Below, piece by piece: positions 1-9,238 of a stretch of 64,000 nucleotides of DNA (positions are counted from its first letter, which is position 1; every line of letters begins with the position of its first letter). The stretch is from Anaerolineae bacterium (GTDB lineage: Bacteria > Chloroflexota > Anaerolineae > Aggregatilineales > UBA3940). The translations under genes were made by a program, and so were the position numbers. The stretch spans positions 186,001-250,000 of the forward strand of contig JAFGOY010000011.1 in NCBI GenBank assembly GCA_016926255.1, written 5' to 3'. The notes under the pieces were generated by a model. It saw only the letters and a program-made list of their open reading frames with translations, did no database searches and was not told the DNA's origin.

Positions 1-2064
1 TTCTTCCGGGCCTCCCAGCGGGCGGCTGCCGAGCTTGGCATTATGAGCCTGTCTACATTTTTTAGCTCGCTGAAAAACCCGGTTCTTGCCATCCATGTCA
101 AAGAAGCGGCGGTTGAAGCCTTCCTGACGGCGGTTGCGCTGGCCGTGGCAGCCGTTCCCGAAGGACTCCCGGCGATTGTGACGATCAACCTGGCGATGGG
201 CATGCGCGAGATGGTCAAGCGCAACGCCCTGATCCGCCGCCTCCCGGCAGTCGAGACGCTGGGCAGCGCCTCGGCGATCTGCTCGGATAAGACCGGCACG
301 CTGACTCAGAACGAAATGACGGCGGTCAAGCTCTTCGTGCCGGGCGCAATGGTCGACGTTACCGGCGAAGGCTACGCGCCCGACGGCAAGTTCCATGCCG
401 AAGGCACCGAACTCAACCCGACCGAGCTTCCCGACGTGATCCACCTGCTGACGGCTTCGCTGCTCGCCAGCGACGCCCGGCTGGAAGAAGGTACAAACGG
501 CGACCAGCAGGTCAAGATGGTCGGAGACCCGACCGAGGGAGCGCTGGTCGTCGCCGCCGCCAAAGCCAACCTGACCCGCGAGCGCATGGAAGCGCTTTAC
601 CCGCGCGTCGACGAGATACCCTTCGACGCCACCCGCAAGCGGATGAGTACCTTGCACCGTGACCCCGATGACAGCCATTCAGTGATCATGTTCGTCAAGG
701 GTGCACCCGACATTGTGCTCGACCTGTGCTCATCCGTTTACGACAAGGGCGAATCGGTTCCGATGACCCCTGCGATGCGCACCCGGATCGAAGACGTAAA
801 CCGCGATATGGCACAGCGGGCGCTGCGAGTCCTGGCCGTTGCCCAGCGCCGGTTTGATCGCCAGCCGGTCGACCTGAACCACGAAGAACACGAGCGCGAT
901 TTAGTATTCATCGGGCTGGTAGGGATGATCGACCCGGCCCGGCCAGAGGTCAAACCGGCGATCACGAAGGCGCGCCATGCCGGGATCAGGACGGTGATGG
1001 TCACCGGCGACTACCCGGACACGGCCAAAGCCATCGCCGAACAGATCGGGCTGCTGCGCGAGGGTGGTAAGGTGGTGACCGGGCAGGAACTTCAGAAGAT
1101 GAGTGACGAAGACCTCGTTGACCAGATCGATGATGTCGATGTGTTCGCCCGTGTATCACCGGAACACAAGGTACGGATTGTCGATGCCTTCCGCAAACGT
1201 GATTACGTCGTAGCAATGACCGGCGACGGGGTCAACGACGCGCCTGCTCTGAAACGCGCCAGCATCGGCGTGGCGATGGGGATCACCGGCACCGATGTCA
1301 GCAAAGAAACCGCCGACATGGTGCTGACCGACGACAACTACGTCAGCATCGTCAACGCGGTCGAGCAGGGACGGATCATCTACGACAACATCCGCAAATT
1401 CGTCTACTTCCTGTTGAGCTGTAACCTGGCCGAGATCGCCGTGATCTTCCTGGGGACACTGTTTGGCTTCCCCAGCCCGCTGACGGCGATTCAACTGCTG
1501 TGGCTCAATCTGCTCACCGACGGCGCACCTGCGCTGGCGCTGGGCGCTGAAAAAGGCGACCCGGACGTCATGGATCGCCCGCCCCGGCCACAGAACGAAC
1601 CGATCATCGACCAGATCATGCGGATCGGGATGGGCGTGCAGACGGTCTTTATCACATCGGTGACCCTGTTTGGCTTTTACCTCGGATGGCACGAGGGTGA
1701 ACTGCTGGGGTTTTCAGCGGATCAGCAGTTGATGACCGCTCGGAGCATGGCCTTCACCATCCTGTCTTTCTCCGAACTGATCCGCGCTTACACATCACGC
1801 TCGGAGTTCTACTCGGTGTTCCGGATCGGTGTGTTCAGCAATAAGTTCATGCAGTATGCGGTACTGGCGTCGATTGCCCTGCTGCTGGCAGTGATCTATA
1901 TCCCGTTCTTGCAGCCGATCTTCAATACCCAGGCGCTCACGCTGATCGAATGGGTCGAGATCGTCCCGCTCATCCTGCTGCCCTCGATAGCGGCTGAACT
2001 TACTAAATTCTATCTCCGGTCGCGCCGGAAACGCCAGAAGGAAGCGGCAGCCGCCGCTGCCTGA
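1..2064 (+). CDS. Cation-transporting P-type ATPase (Ca2+ type, P2), 5'-truncated by window edge
   Basis: ATP-driven cation pump of the inner membrane, most like bacterial Ca2+/SERCA-type P2 ATPases. The frame is open from base 1; the first ATG at 43 is internal to the expected protein. PEGLP of membrane helix M4 is at about nt 157-171, the phosphorylated Asp in SDKTGTLT is codon 286-288, and the hinge motif GDGVNDAP begins at 1222. A six-helix C-terminal cation ATPase domain follows, with [13 protein letters not shown] as in Ca2+ pumps. The actuator domain and M1-M2 lie outside. The roughly 30 residues just before M4 are not clearly hydrophobic as M3 should be, so the 5' edge may be divergent, rearranged or truncated. 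A strong terminator follows the stop codon. Family assignment is secure; ion specificity is inferred. Confidence 0.9.
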   Translation, partial: FFRASQRAAAELGIMSLSTFFSSLKNPVLAIHVKEAAVEAFLTAVALAVAAVPEGLPAIVTINLAMGMREMVKRNALIRRLPAVETLGSASAICSDKTGTLTQNEMTAVKLFVPGAMVDVTGEGYAPDGKFHAEGTELNPTELPDVIHLLTASLLASDARLEEGTNGDQQVKMVGDPTEGALVVAAAKANLTRERMEALYPRVDEIPFDATRKRMSTLHRDPDDSHSVIMFVKGAPDIVLDLCSSVYDKGESVPMTPAMRTRIEDVNRDMAQRALRVLAVAQRRFDRQPVDLNHEEHERDLVFIGLVGMIDPARPEVKPAITKARHAGIRTVMVTGDYPDTAKAIAEQIGLLREGGKVVTGQELQKMSDEDLVDQIDDVDVFARVSPEHKVRIVDAFRKRDYVVAMTGDGVNDAPALKRASIGVAMGITGTDVSKETADMVLTDDNYVSIVNAVEQGRIIYDNIRKFVYFLLSCNLAEIAVIFLGTLFGFPSPLTAIQLLWLNLLTDGAPALALGAEKGDPDVMDRPPRPQNEPIIDQIMRIGMGVQTVFITSVTLFGFYLGWHEGELLGFSADQQLMTARSMAFTILSFSELIRAYTSRSEFYSVFRIGVFSNKFMQYAVLASIALLLAVIYIPFLQPIFNTQALTLIEWVEIVPLILLPSIAAELTKFYLRSRRKRQKEAAAAAA

Positions 2065-2080
2065 TCATTGGCAGAAAGCA

Positions 2081-2110
2081 AAATGGGCAGGTACGAGCCT
2101 GCCCATTTTT
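2081..2110 (+). terminator. Intrinsic terminator after P-type ATPase
   Basis: Perfect 11-bp stem AAATGGGCAGG / CCTGCCCATTT with a 6-nt loop, ending in a T run, 17 nt after the ATPase stop codon. Confidence 0.85.
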
Positions 2111-2140
2111 TGATCGGGTTACTTTGAAACATAACGGAAG

Positions 2141-2383
2141 TCAGGCTGTTTCTGTTTCCGGGATCATCTGTTCCAGGATACGCTCAAGCGCCATCGTGTG
2201 GCTGCACACCCCGCGCGATTGGAAGAAGTCACAGTCACACTGCCACTTTCCTCCGTTGAAGCGAACAGTGTGTGGATTGTTTTCGCCATCGAAAGTTACG
2301 ACAAATTCCTCAAAGTTGATACGGTCGCGTTCCTCTGCATAGCGCTTGGCTTTTTCGATTTTACCGATCATGCCATAGTCCAT
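2141..2383 (-). CDS. SWIM zinc-finger mini-protein
   Basis: An 80-residue protein that is almost only a SWIM zinc finger: the pattern CDC, then seven residues, then C-S-H gives the CxCx(n)CxH signature of the family. The N-terminal half is charged and helical, with no enzyme domain. SWIM fingers bind DNA or proteins and are usually part of larger proteins (SWI2/SNF2 ATPases, MuDR transposases, recombination mediators); here the finger stands nearly alone. It lies convergent to the ATPase and downstream of the nfeD-like gene's terminator, so it probably has its own transcript. Function unknown; domain call is firm. Confidence 0.75.
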   Translation of the reverse strand: MDYGMIGKIEKAKRYAEERDRINFEEFVVTFDGENNPHTVRFNGGKWQCDCDFFQSRGVCSHTMALERILEQMIPETETA

Positions 2384-2421
2384 CTGTGTCGTTCCTCCTA
2401 TCTCTGATCAATGCCGTAATG

Positions 2422-2460
2422 GTAAAAAACAAACCACGCAGGTCAAAAACCTGCGTGGTC
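2422..2460 (-). terminator. Intrinsic terminator of the nfeD-like gene (minus strand)
   Basis: An 11-bp perfect stem ACCACGCAGGT / ACCTGCGTGGT (2433-2459) with a 5-nt loop. On the minus strand it is followed by a T-rich tract (complement of 2422-2432), so it ends transcription coming from 2562. Confidence 0.8.
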
Positions 2461-2561
2461 AGCAAACTCCGATATCCAGGGAATTTCTATTATAAGCCAC
2501 TCTGCTCATAGTACCCTAAGTATAGGGTAACTCAACGGCCTGCGTCAACCTTCATAACCGC

Positions 2562-3914
2562 CTACTCACCACCTGAATCCTGACGCCGCCCCTTTACCTG
2601 GACTTTGACGCGCATGTTACCCGCCTCCACCACCTCGATCTCCAGACCCTTTTCAATCAGCTCACCGCTGGCCGATTCGGCTGACCAGCGCTCGCCCCAG
2701 ACCTGTACCATCCCGACCGGGTTGAGGGTCTGGGTGACCCGGCCTGTCTTGCCGATCAACCCTTCATAGCCGGTCGTCGGGCGGAGCTTCTGGGCGCGCA
2801 GTGCCATCACGACCAGGAAGGCAAAGATTGCCCCCAGCAGCAGCGATTGGCCGATCACCAGTGGGATCGACAGCCGCCCATAGGGGGCTATCGCCGGTTG
2901 GTTGAAGAGGATGATTGCCCCGACCCCCAGGCTGATGATCCCAATGGTCACCATTGCGCCATGCACGGGGGCCTTGATCTCCAGGATGAAGAGGACGAAA
3001 GCCATAATCACAAATACGATGCCCAGCCAGTTGACCGGCAGTACACCCAGACCATACAGCGCCAGTCCAAAAAGCGTCACGCCAATGGTCCCGGCCAGCC
3101 AGCCGCCCGGCGAGCGAATCTCGATGATAATCGCCGTGACGCCGATACTGAGCAGAATGAACACAATATTCGGATCGGTGATCACCAGCAGGATGCGTTC
3201 GAGCAGGTTCATCGGGAGGGTGGTCGTCGAGGCATTAGACGTGTTCAGTATCAGCGGGCGTTCGTTGACCACCACTTCGAATCCGTCCAACTGCCCCAGT
3301 AGATCATCGACGTCTTCGGCGATGAAGTCGACCAGCCCGGACTCGTAAGCCTCTCTCGCGCTGACCGCCCGCGCTTCGAAAACCGCTTCTTCGGCGATGG
3401 TTTGCGCCTCGTCGCTGCGATTTTCGACCAGACTGCGCACCTGGGCTGCCGTGTACTGTTCGGCTTTCTGCTGAGAGACACTGTCGAGGTCTTCTCCCTG
3501 AAGCGAGATCGGGCTGCTGGCTCCAATTGCCGTATCGGGAGCCATCGCCGAGGCATGGCCCGCCAGCGTGATCAGCAAACCAGCGGAAGCCGACTGCGCC
3601 CCGCGCGGCCCGACAAAAACGACCACCGGTACATCGCTGTTGCGAATGGTCTGGATGATCTCTGTTGTCGAGTCCAGCGACCCGCCCGGCGTGTCGATCA
3701 TCAGGATCACTGCTTCGGCGTTTTCCCGGTCGGCTTCATCGATCCCGCGTTTGATATAGCTGGCAAATGGCGGGGCGACCGGCCCGGAAGCTTCCAGAAT
3801 CACGATTTCGGGGTTTGTTTCCTGGGCAAAAGCCGGATCGACCAGGAGGCAGGTGAACGCAACTGCTGCGAATATCAGCCCAAACCAGAGCAGACGAGTG
3901 ATTTTTCTCTTCAT
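2562..3914 (-). CDS. NfeD-family membrane-bound serine protease (ClpP class)
   Basis: Long-form NfeD protein, about 450 residues. Order: signal sequence ending near AFA-Q, a ClpP/crotonase-like periplasmic protease domain, four to five membrane helices, and a C-terminal OB-fold NfeD domain (last ~65 residues). The catalytic Ser sits in SASAG (about residue 110) and a Lys 40 residues later matches the Ser-Lys dyad spacing known from PH1510-type proteases. The family partners with SPFH/stomatin proteins; an SPFH gene lies at 9239-10342, not adjacent. Start: ATG at 3914 is preferred because AGGG lies 5 nt upstream; ATGs at 3917 and 3926 are alternatives. Confidence 0.88.
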   Translation of the reverse strand: MKRKITRLLWFGLIFAAVAFTCLLVDPAFAQETNPEIVILEASGPVAPPFASYIKRGIDEADRENAEAVILMIDTPGGSLDSTTEIIQTIRNSDVPVVVFVGPRGAQSASAGLLITLAGHASAMAPDTAIGASSPISLQGEDLDSVSQQKAEQYTAAQVRSLVENRSDEAQTIAEEAVFEARAVSAREAYESGLVDFIAEDVDDLLGQLDGFEVVVNERPLILNTSNASTTTLPMNLLERILLVITDPNIVFILLSIGVTAIIIEIRSPGGWLAGTIGVTLFGLALYGLGVLPVNWLGIVFVIMAFVLFILEIKAPVHGAMVTIGIISLGVGAIILFNQPAIAPYGRLSIPLVIGQSLLLGAIFAFLVVMALRAQKLRPTTGYEGLIGKTGRVTQTLNPVGMVQVWGERWSAESASGELIEKGLEIEVVEAGNMRVKVQVKGRRQDSGGE

Positions 3915-4042
3915 CATGGCCCTCATCGTATCTACCTGTGCGAACTTGTTTGACCTTGTATATCTCTATTTTATCGCTAATCAACCATCCGAACTGCCGG
4001 ATATCAATTATTGGGGGGTAAATGAGCGTGATCTTCGTCACA

Positions 4043-4070
4043 TTGGACAGTTCCATTCGTGGGTTATAAT
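4043..4070 (+). promoter_or_regulatory. Promoter for MFS-GntR operon
   Basis: TTGGAC (4043-4048), 16-nt spacer, TATAAT (4065-4070); the MFS start codon is 55 nt further on. GACAGT at 4046-4051 and ACTGTC at 4086-4091 form an inverted repeat flanking the core promoter; it could be an operator for the GntR protein of the same operon, but this is only a guess from position. Confidence 0.65.
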
Positions 4071-4125
4071 TGTCACGATGAAATGACTGTCAGTTAGAAA
4101 GGCGAACAGCCCCGGAGAAATCGAG

Positions 4126-5343
4126 ATGCAGGATACAAAGCCGCGCTGGTTCCGGTTGACCATGTTTGGCATGCTCTACTTCGTCCAGGGTTCAGCCCTG
4201 GCGTATTTTCGTAACTACAACAAACCCTATCTGAAGAGCGTCGGGATCGATGTCGATACAATTGGTGTCCTGACGACCATCCTGCTGCTGCCCTTTGTCA
4301 TCAAGATATTCATCGGCATGCTCAGCGATCAGGTTTCTCTCTTTGGGATGGGTCACCGCAAACCCTATATAATCCTGGGATTGATGCTCACGGCTGCGGC
4401 TTTCGGGTTGGTGGCCTTTGTTCTGCCCGACAGTAACTTCCCACTGTTCGCCGCGCTGACCGTGCTGGGATCGTTCAGCGTGACGATCTTCGACTCGACG
4501 ACCGACGGGCTGGCTATTGACTGCACCCCGCCGGAGGATCACGGCACCGTCCAGGGGATCATGACCGGCGGGCGGGCGGTGGGGATCATCGTGCTTTCGA
4601 CCCTGTTCGGCTATCTGGTCGAAAGCCAGGGCTACCGCATTGTCTTTCTAATCATCGCCGGGGCAATGCTGCTGCCTTTGATCTGGGTGTTGCAGGTCAA
4701 AGAGCCGGAGCATCGCCCGGAGCAGAAAAAATTCGAGTGGAAAGCCTTCGGCGCGTTGGGCAAACCTCGCTTCCTGCTCTTTGCAACCTATGCGATCTTC
4801 TACTCGATTGCCTCGTTCGGGATCGATGGGCTGGTGACGCTTTACATGAGCAGCAGCTTCAATGCCTCTGATCAGGCTGTTGGCTATTACGGGTCGCTGC
4901 GCGGCATTGGTGCAGTGATCGGCGCAGTGGCCGCAGGCTTCATCTTCGACCGGATCGGGCGGAAGGTCAGCGCCTTTGGTGCCCTTGCCCTGATCTCGAT
5001 TGGGGGAATTCTGATCGGGCTGGCCGCCGGTATCCCGATGCTGCTGGTAATGGGCATCATCTGGGGGATCGTCTGGGGATTTCAGGAGACGATCTTTGTC
5101 TCCCTGGCAATGGATCTCTCCGATCACCGGATCGCGGCGTCGATGTTTGCGATCATGATGGCGATCTCGAATGTCGGCACGGCGATAGGCGAGGGAATAG
5201 CGACCGGTCTTACCGACGACATCGGTTTTATTACCGTATTTATTGGATTAGCTGCAATCAACGTAATCAACGTTCCGATCCTGGGTGGGTTGTTCAGAAT
5301 CGCCCCAGAGATAAATGCCCGGCCTGAACCGGTGGGAATCTGA
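4126..5343 (+). CDS. MFS transporter
   Basis: A 405-residue major facilitator with twelve predicted hydrophobic segments and a loop after the second or third helix (DQVSLFGMGHRKPYI) that fits the MFS D-x-x-x-x-x-x-x-R-K pattern. The start resembles PAT/AmpG-like and folate-biopterin-like transporters (FGMLYFVQG), but the substrate cannot be told from sequence. GGAG precedes the ATG. It is followed after 32 bp by a GntR-family regulator on the same strand, so regulator and transporter are probably one operon with local control. Confidence 0.85.
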   Translation: MQDTKPRWFRLTMFGMLYFVQGSALAYFRNYNKPYLKSVGIDVDTIGVLTTILLLPFVIKIFIGMLSDQVSLFGMGHRKPYIILGLMLTAAAFGLVAFVLPDSNFPLFAALTVLGSFSVTIFDSTTDGLAIDCTPPEDHGTVQGIMTGGRAVGIIVLSTLFGYLVESQGYRIVFLIIAGAMLLPLIWVLQVKEPEHRPEQKKFEWKAFGALGKPRFLLFATYAIFYSIASFGIDGLVTLYMSSSFNASDQAVGYYGSLRGIGAVIGAVAAGFIFDRIGRKVSAFGALALISIGGILIGLAAGIPMLLVMGIIWGIVWGFQETIFVSLAMDLSDHRIAASMFAIMMAISNVGTAIGEGIATGLTDDIGFITVFIGLAAINVINVPILGGLFRIAPEINARPEPVGI

Positions 5344-5375
5344 TCAGGCAAAACGGGCAGTGTTCAGGAGTAATC

Positions 5376-6128
5376 ATGCATATTAACCGAGACTCAAATA
5401 CACCCCTGTATTATCAACTCAAGCTAATTTTACTTGAGATAATCAGAGAGGAGAATCTGGCCCCCGGTGACCGGCTACCAACCGAGGAACAGCTTCAGGA
5501 GCAGTATAAACTCAGCCGGACGACCGTCAGGCGCGCCTTGCATGAACTGGAGTTGGAGGGCCGCGTGAACCGCGTTCGGCGCAGAGGCACCATTGTCAGC
5601 GAGCCGCAGATCGTACATCGACCGGAGCTCAGCTATCACCCGTTCAACGAACACCTGTCGACCAGTTCTTCACTGGGATGGAAAGTGCTGTTTGCCGGAA
5701 CCGTTGCCGCACCGCCAGACGTCGCCAAACGGCTGCAAATCGAAAGGGGTACGGAAACATTCCACCTGAAACGTTTGCACCTAGTCAAAGACGAAATCAT
5801 CGGCTACCACGAGGCTTATGTCTCCCCGCACTTCAACGAAGCTATCGAAGAATCTCAGATGACAGAAAGCGGCACGTTGAATTATCTTGATGGTGGGGGG
5901 CATCTGGAGGGAAGCCTGGCTGATCGGGTGATTCAGGCTGTCTCCGCAGACGAGCAGTTAAGCGATCTGCTGCAGGTAGAGATCGGCGCGGCACTGCTTA
6001 AGGTCAACCGGCTGGTTTTTGATCGGGAAGAAAAGCCCATCGAAGACCTGGTTGCTTATTTCCGGGGCGATCATTTCATCTACCGGGTGAGCAATCTGCC
6101 ATCGGTGGTCTGGCCTGATCGTGTCTGA
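5376..6128 (+). CDS. GntR-family transcriptional regulator with UTRA domain (HutC type)
   Basis: A 250-residue regulator. Residues about 1-75 are the GntR winged helix (LYYQLKLILLEIIRE, PGDRLPTEEQL, SRTTVRRAL); residues about 85-240 are a UTRA ligand-binding domain. Members sense small metabolites such as sugar phosphates, urocanate or phosphonates and usually repress adjacent genes. AGGAG stands just before the ATG. It follows the MFS gene, which is the likely target. The stop is 14 bp from the convergent YprB-like gene, with no terminator visible between them. Ligand unknown. Confidence 0.9.
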   Translation: MHINRDSNTPLYYQLKLILLEIIREENLAPGDRLPTEEQLQEQYKLSRTTVRRALHELELEGRVNRVRRRGTIVSEPQIVHRPELSYHPFNEHLSTSSSLGWKVLFAGTVAAPPDVAKRLQIERGTETFHLKRLHLVKDEIIGYHEAYVSPHFNEAIEESQMTESGTLNYLDGGGHLEGSLADRVIQAVSADEQLSDLLQVEIGAALLKVNRLVFDREEKPIEDLVAYFRGDHFIYRVSNLPSVVWPDRV

Positions 6129-6142
6129 CAGCCAGCACAGCC

Positions 6143-7393
6143 TTAATCTTCAGGTGAATCTGCATCCCGATCAGAACCGCCGCTCAATTTTCTGATCAAT
6201 CGCTGCTGCCGATGGTGCAGTTCATTCAACGCCTGAGTCCGCCTGTAGCCCGGTCGCCACGAGCCTGCTAGGGTGATCGCCGTTTCAGTCCACTCCAGCG
6301 CGTTTTCGAGATCGACTTGGTGCCACTCGTAGTGTTTCGCCAGTTCGACATGGCCCAGCGTGTCGAACTTAAGGTCGGCCACATCGATCCAGCAAGGCAG
6401 GGCCTCTTCACGCCGCCCGGAACGCTTGAGCAGATAGGCCAGCCCGATCAGCGCGTCATAACGTAATTCGGCATCGGGCGCTTCGTTGGCGGCGAGGCGA
6501 TAGGCGCTCTCGGCTTCAGCATGCATTCCGCGCCTTTGATACCAGTGGCCCAGGCTCAGGCGGTCATCAGCGGGGAGGGATGCTGTTTCCGGCCTGCCAA
6601 AGGTTTGAGCCAGCTTCACGCCCAAAGTTACCATCGAGAGCAGGTCGATCTCGTTGTGGTAGAGCACCCGCACCATATCGTGGGCACTGCGCGTTTCGAG
6701 ATACTGGCGGTAGAGATAGGGAATCAGCGATCCTGGCACATCGGACTGCGTGCGGTTCACGCCCAGCACATCAGTTTCCAGCGATCCGAGTGCACACGAG
6801 GCCAGTCTGCGCCGCCACAGCCGCCGGGACGGGCCGAGCAGATCGAGGTTGGGAAGTGCCCTGACGGTTGATCTCTGCCGGGAGAGAAGAAATCGACCCG
6901 CCAGCAGAGGAACGTCGAAGGTGCGCCCGTTGAAAGTCACCAGTGCCTTTTTCGATTGCAGCAGTTCTTCGATCAGCACCAGCATGGCGGGTTCTTCGGC
7001 TGGATCGCGCAGGAAATACTGTTTGATCAACATTTCCTGGTCGGTCACGATGCCAACGCCAACCTGAAAAGCGAATGCCCCGCCGCCTAACCCGGTAGTT
7101 TCGGTATCGAGAAAGACGTATTGATCAGGTTGAATCTCGTCCATGTCACCGCTGTCGGCAAGCCGGGCGAGGGTGGATGAATCCAGTGGAAGCCATTCAC
7201 CGAGTGCGTGTATCCCGTGCCGGGTTTCGAGCGGGAAACGCCGCTCGATGACGAAACAGGCCCCGGCACCGGTTTCGATCACCTGCCCCTCGACCAGTTC
7301 CTCGATGTCGGCTCTTTGGGCGCGCGGCTTTGGCGTATAGCCGCGCCCGGTTGTCAGCCCTAAACGGGCCAGGCGTCGCTTAAGATCGTCCAT
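6143..7393 (-). CDS. YprB-like ribonuclease H-fold exonuclease with TPR-like tail
   Basis: A 416-residue protein. An RNase H-like DEDD exonuclease domain spans about residues 90-270: DTETTGLGGG carries the first two acidic metal ligands, TFNGRTFDVPLL the ExoII-like block, and YHNEIDLLSMV the last conserved Asp. The C-terminal 130 residues are repeated helices with alanine-rich TPR character. It fits the YprB/RNase_H_2 family, whose physiological substrate is not settled. ATG at 7393 is preferred over the upstream in-frame TTG at 7405; no good ribosome site is visible for either. Confidence 0.82.
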   Translation of the reverse strand: MDDLKRRLARLGLTTGRGYTPKPRAQRADIEELVEGQVIETGAGACFVIERRFPLETRHGIHALGEWLPLDSSTLARLADSGDMDEIQPDQYVFLDTETTGLGGGAFAFQVGVGIVTDQEMLIKQYFLRDPAEEPAMLVLIEELLQSKKALVTFNGRTFDVPLLAGRFLLSRQRSTVRALPNLDLLGPSRRLWRRRLASCALGSLETDVLGVNRTQSDVPGSLIPYLYRQYLETRSAHDMVRVLYHNEIDLLSMVTLGVKLAQTFGRPETASLPADDRLSLGHWYQRRGMHAEAESAYRLAANEAPDAELRYDALIGLAYLLKRSGRREEALPCWIDVADLKFDTLGHVELAKHYEWHQVDLENALEWTETAITLAGSWRPGYRRTQALNELHHRQQRLIRKLSGGSDRDADSPED

Positions 7394-7735
7394 TGTGAAT
7401 AACAAATCATCGGAATTGTGTGCTCAATATCACTTATGACATCTATCATACCCGTGTGATGTGCTTTGTAACTATATCATTCTATACACATCGTTTAGTA
7501 TAACTCATGTAAGATATGCTCAAGAGACACGATGACGCTCATCAATGTCTCCTCCTTTGGCGAAGGCCCCCGCCGGGTTAACCCCTCACATCCGGCGGTG
7601 GCTTTTTGTTTATCGATCGTGAGATTGTTTTCAACTGACTTGTGGGGTATAAGTAACCACATACCGTCAAACCGATCAAAGCAACCCGCGATAAGACAAT
7701 GCTGGCTCTAAACCAGTAGCTGGGAGGATGATAAT
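7394..7735 (+). other. Non-coding gap with terminator-bearing leader
   Basis: About 340 bp between divergent genes. The left 150 bp is AT-rich; TATAAC at 7499-7504 could be a -10 box but has no good -35. A clear terminator hairpin is at 7566-7610, over 120 bp before the next gene, so a short RNA could end there. A 59-codon reading frame from ATG 7531 runs through the hairpin, has no ribosome site or coding bias, and is not called as a gene. Confidence 0.4.
7566..7610 (+). terminator. Intrinsic terminator-like hairpin upstream of small membrane protein
   Basis: An 11-bp stem, GCCCCCGCCGG (7566-7576) with CCGGCGGTGGC (7592-7602), one C-T mismatch, 15-nt loop, followed by TTTTTGTTT. It lies upstream of the 7736 gene rather than after a gene, so it may end a short RNA or attenuate. 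Confidence 0.65.
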
Positions 7736-8122
7736 ATGCCTGATATTCCAGTAAGCGACCTGATTCCACAATATACCTGGCATTGGACGACGATCTTACA
7801 TTACCTGCTCTTGCTGGGAACAATTGCGTTGTTGACAACGGCCAGTGACCAGGCTTCCCTGATCTTCACCCTCGTTCTAGCAGCTCTGGGGCTGCTCATT
7901 GCGGTTGATCTGTACGCAAACCTGATCCGTATCCCCCTGCTGATTCTATACCTCATTCGGATTTTGATCTTTATCATTCCCGTGATCACTGCCGGGATGG
8001 GAGGGAACGAAGCAACGCGCCAGCTATCGGTAGGAGTGGCAATTATCGCTTTCCCACTCCTAGTGCTGACCTTTGCCTCCGGTTTTTTAGGCCCATTTGG
8101 CGATCCGCGCTGGCAGTTCTGA
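7736..8122 (+). CDS. Small integral membrane protein, unknown function
   Basis: A 128-residue hydrophobic protein with about four membrane segments and short loops; no catalytic or binding motif recognised. GGGAGGATG precedes the start, a good ribosome site. It stands alone between a leader with a terminator hairpin and a strong terminator right after the stop. The transport or structural role cannot be inferred. Confidence 0.7.
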   Translation: MPDIPVSDLIPQYTWHWTTILHYLLLLGTIALLTTASDQASLIFTLVLAALGLLIAVDLYANLIRIPLLILYLIRILIFIIPVITAGMGGNEATRQLSVGVAIIAFPLLVLTFASGFLGPFGDPRWQF

Positions 8123-8137
8123 TCTTCCCAGACGATG

Positions 8138-8187
8138 ATAAAGAGCCTGTCCTGGCAGAAAAGAATCTGCCGGCAGGCTCTTTTGTG
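8138..8187. terminator. Bidirectional terminator between membrane protein gene and ilvE
   Basis: Outer stem AAAGAGCCTG (8140-8149) / CAGGCTCTTT (8174-8183), with an inner TGGCAG/CTGCC pairing. T run on the plus strand; on the minus strand the stem's own TTT serves ilvE, whose stop is 1 base away. Confidence 0.85.
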
Positions 8188-9114
8188 TCAATCATAAACC
8201 GGAATGTTCCACTGCCGGTACTTCTCGACCTTCCCCCGCACTACCCCGGAAAACAGTTCGTACAGTTCGCGGGTCAGCGATCCGAGTTCGCCGGTTCCCA
8301 CCGGGCGGTGATCCACCCTCGTCACCGGAACAAGCTGAACGCCCGTCCCACACAGGAAAATTTCATCGGCAAGGTAGACCTCGGTCCGGTCGATCTGCCG
8401 CTCAATGACTTCGAGGCCAAGTTCCACGCGCAGCAGTTCGATCAGTGTGCGGCGGGTGATCCCTTCCAGTACGTTGGCGGTGACGGGCGGCGTACTGGCA
8501 ACACCATTACGAACCATAAAGAAGTTCGAACCGCTGCTCTCCGATACGTGTCCATCGTTGTTTAAAACCAGGGCATCATCGAACCCGGCCAGCACCGCGT
8601 CGCTCTTGATCAGCGCCGAGTTGACGTATGCCCCGATGATCTTCCCACGCGGAGGGATGTGGTTGTCATCCACGCGACGCCACGCCGAAAACGTGACGTG
8701 CGCGCCCTCTTCCTTCAACTTGCTCTCAAACGGCACGGAGAACATGGCGATATCGTGATCGAGGTTGTGCAGCCGCGCCCCGATCCCCTCCGTCGTGACG
8801 TAGGCCAGCGGCCTGATGTAAACATCGTTTTTCCAGCCTTCGGCTTTCAGCAGTTGACGCAGGGCAGCGGTCAGGCTGTCGGGCGTGTGGGTGAGATCGA
8901 AGCGCAGCAACTTTGCCGAATCGAGCAGTCGCCGGAAGTGATCCGCCGGTCGAAACAGGAATAACTGCTGCTCGCTGTCGTTCCAGTAGCCCCTGATTCC
9001 GCCGAAAGCGCCCGTCCCGTAGTTGAAGGTCTGGTTCATCACGCTGATCGATGCCTGCTCAATCGGCACGATCTCGCCTTCGAAATACGCGTGTTTGGTC
9101 TGCGGTATGGTCAT
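8188..9114 (-). CDS. ilvE: Branched-chain amino acid aminotransferase
   Basis: PLP-dependent fold-type IV transaminase that interconverts branched-chain amino acids and their 2-keto acids. A 308-residue protein. The PLP lysine lies in PPRGKIIGAYVNSAL; the block HVSESSGSNFFMV is the class IV signature; FNYGTGAFGGIRGY near the N-terminus is typical of IlvE. The start at 9114 is supported by GAGGAG 6 nt upstream; an in-frame extension of 20 residues to 9174 is not credible. Monocistronic, bounded by terminators on both sides. Other class IV enzymes such as D-amino acid transaminase are less likely given the N-terminal motif. Confidence 0.92.
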   Translation of the reverse strand: MTIPQTKHAYFEGEIVPIEQASISVMNQTFNYGTGAFGGIRGYWNDSEQQLFLFRPADHFRRLLDSAKLLRFDLTHTPDSLTAALRQLLKAEGWKNDVYIRPLAYVTTEGIGARLHNLDHDIAMFSVPFESKLKEEGAHVTFSAWRRVDDNHIPPRGKIIGAYVNSALIKSDAVLAGFDDALVLNNDGHVSESSGSNFFMVRNGVASTPPVTANVLEGITRRTLIELLRVELGLEVIERQIDRTEVYLADEIFLCGTGVQLVPVTRVDHRPVGTGELGSLTRELYELFSGVVRGKVEKYRQWNIPVYD

Positions 9115-9182
9115 GTCTTCTCCTCTGTTTGGTGGCCCCGGTAAAGTGATACTGCTATTTCCCCCTTTCGACAAGTTCCCGG

Positions 9183-9222
9183 CAAAAAAGAAAAGCCCCT
9201 ACCATGTTGGTAAGGGCCTTGT
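9183..9222 (-). terminator. Intrinsic terminator of the SPFH gene (minus strand)
   Basis: On the minus strand, AAGGCCCTTACC pairs with GGTAGGGGCTT (one bulge on each side) and is followed by a T-rich tract of about 9 bases (complement of 9183-9194). Confidence 0.75.
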
Positions 9223-9238
9223 GATTGGAGTGATTGTA

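Noticed and set aside
4043-4091. GACAGT...ACTGTC as a proven GntR operator
   Set aside because: The half-sites are short and widely spaced; kept only as a remark on the promoter.
7531-7710. 59-codon ORF running through the terminator hairpin
   Set aside because: No ribosome site, no recognisable protein character, and it contains the hairpin and T run; likely chance.
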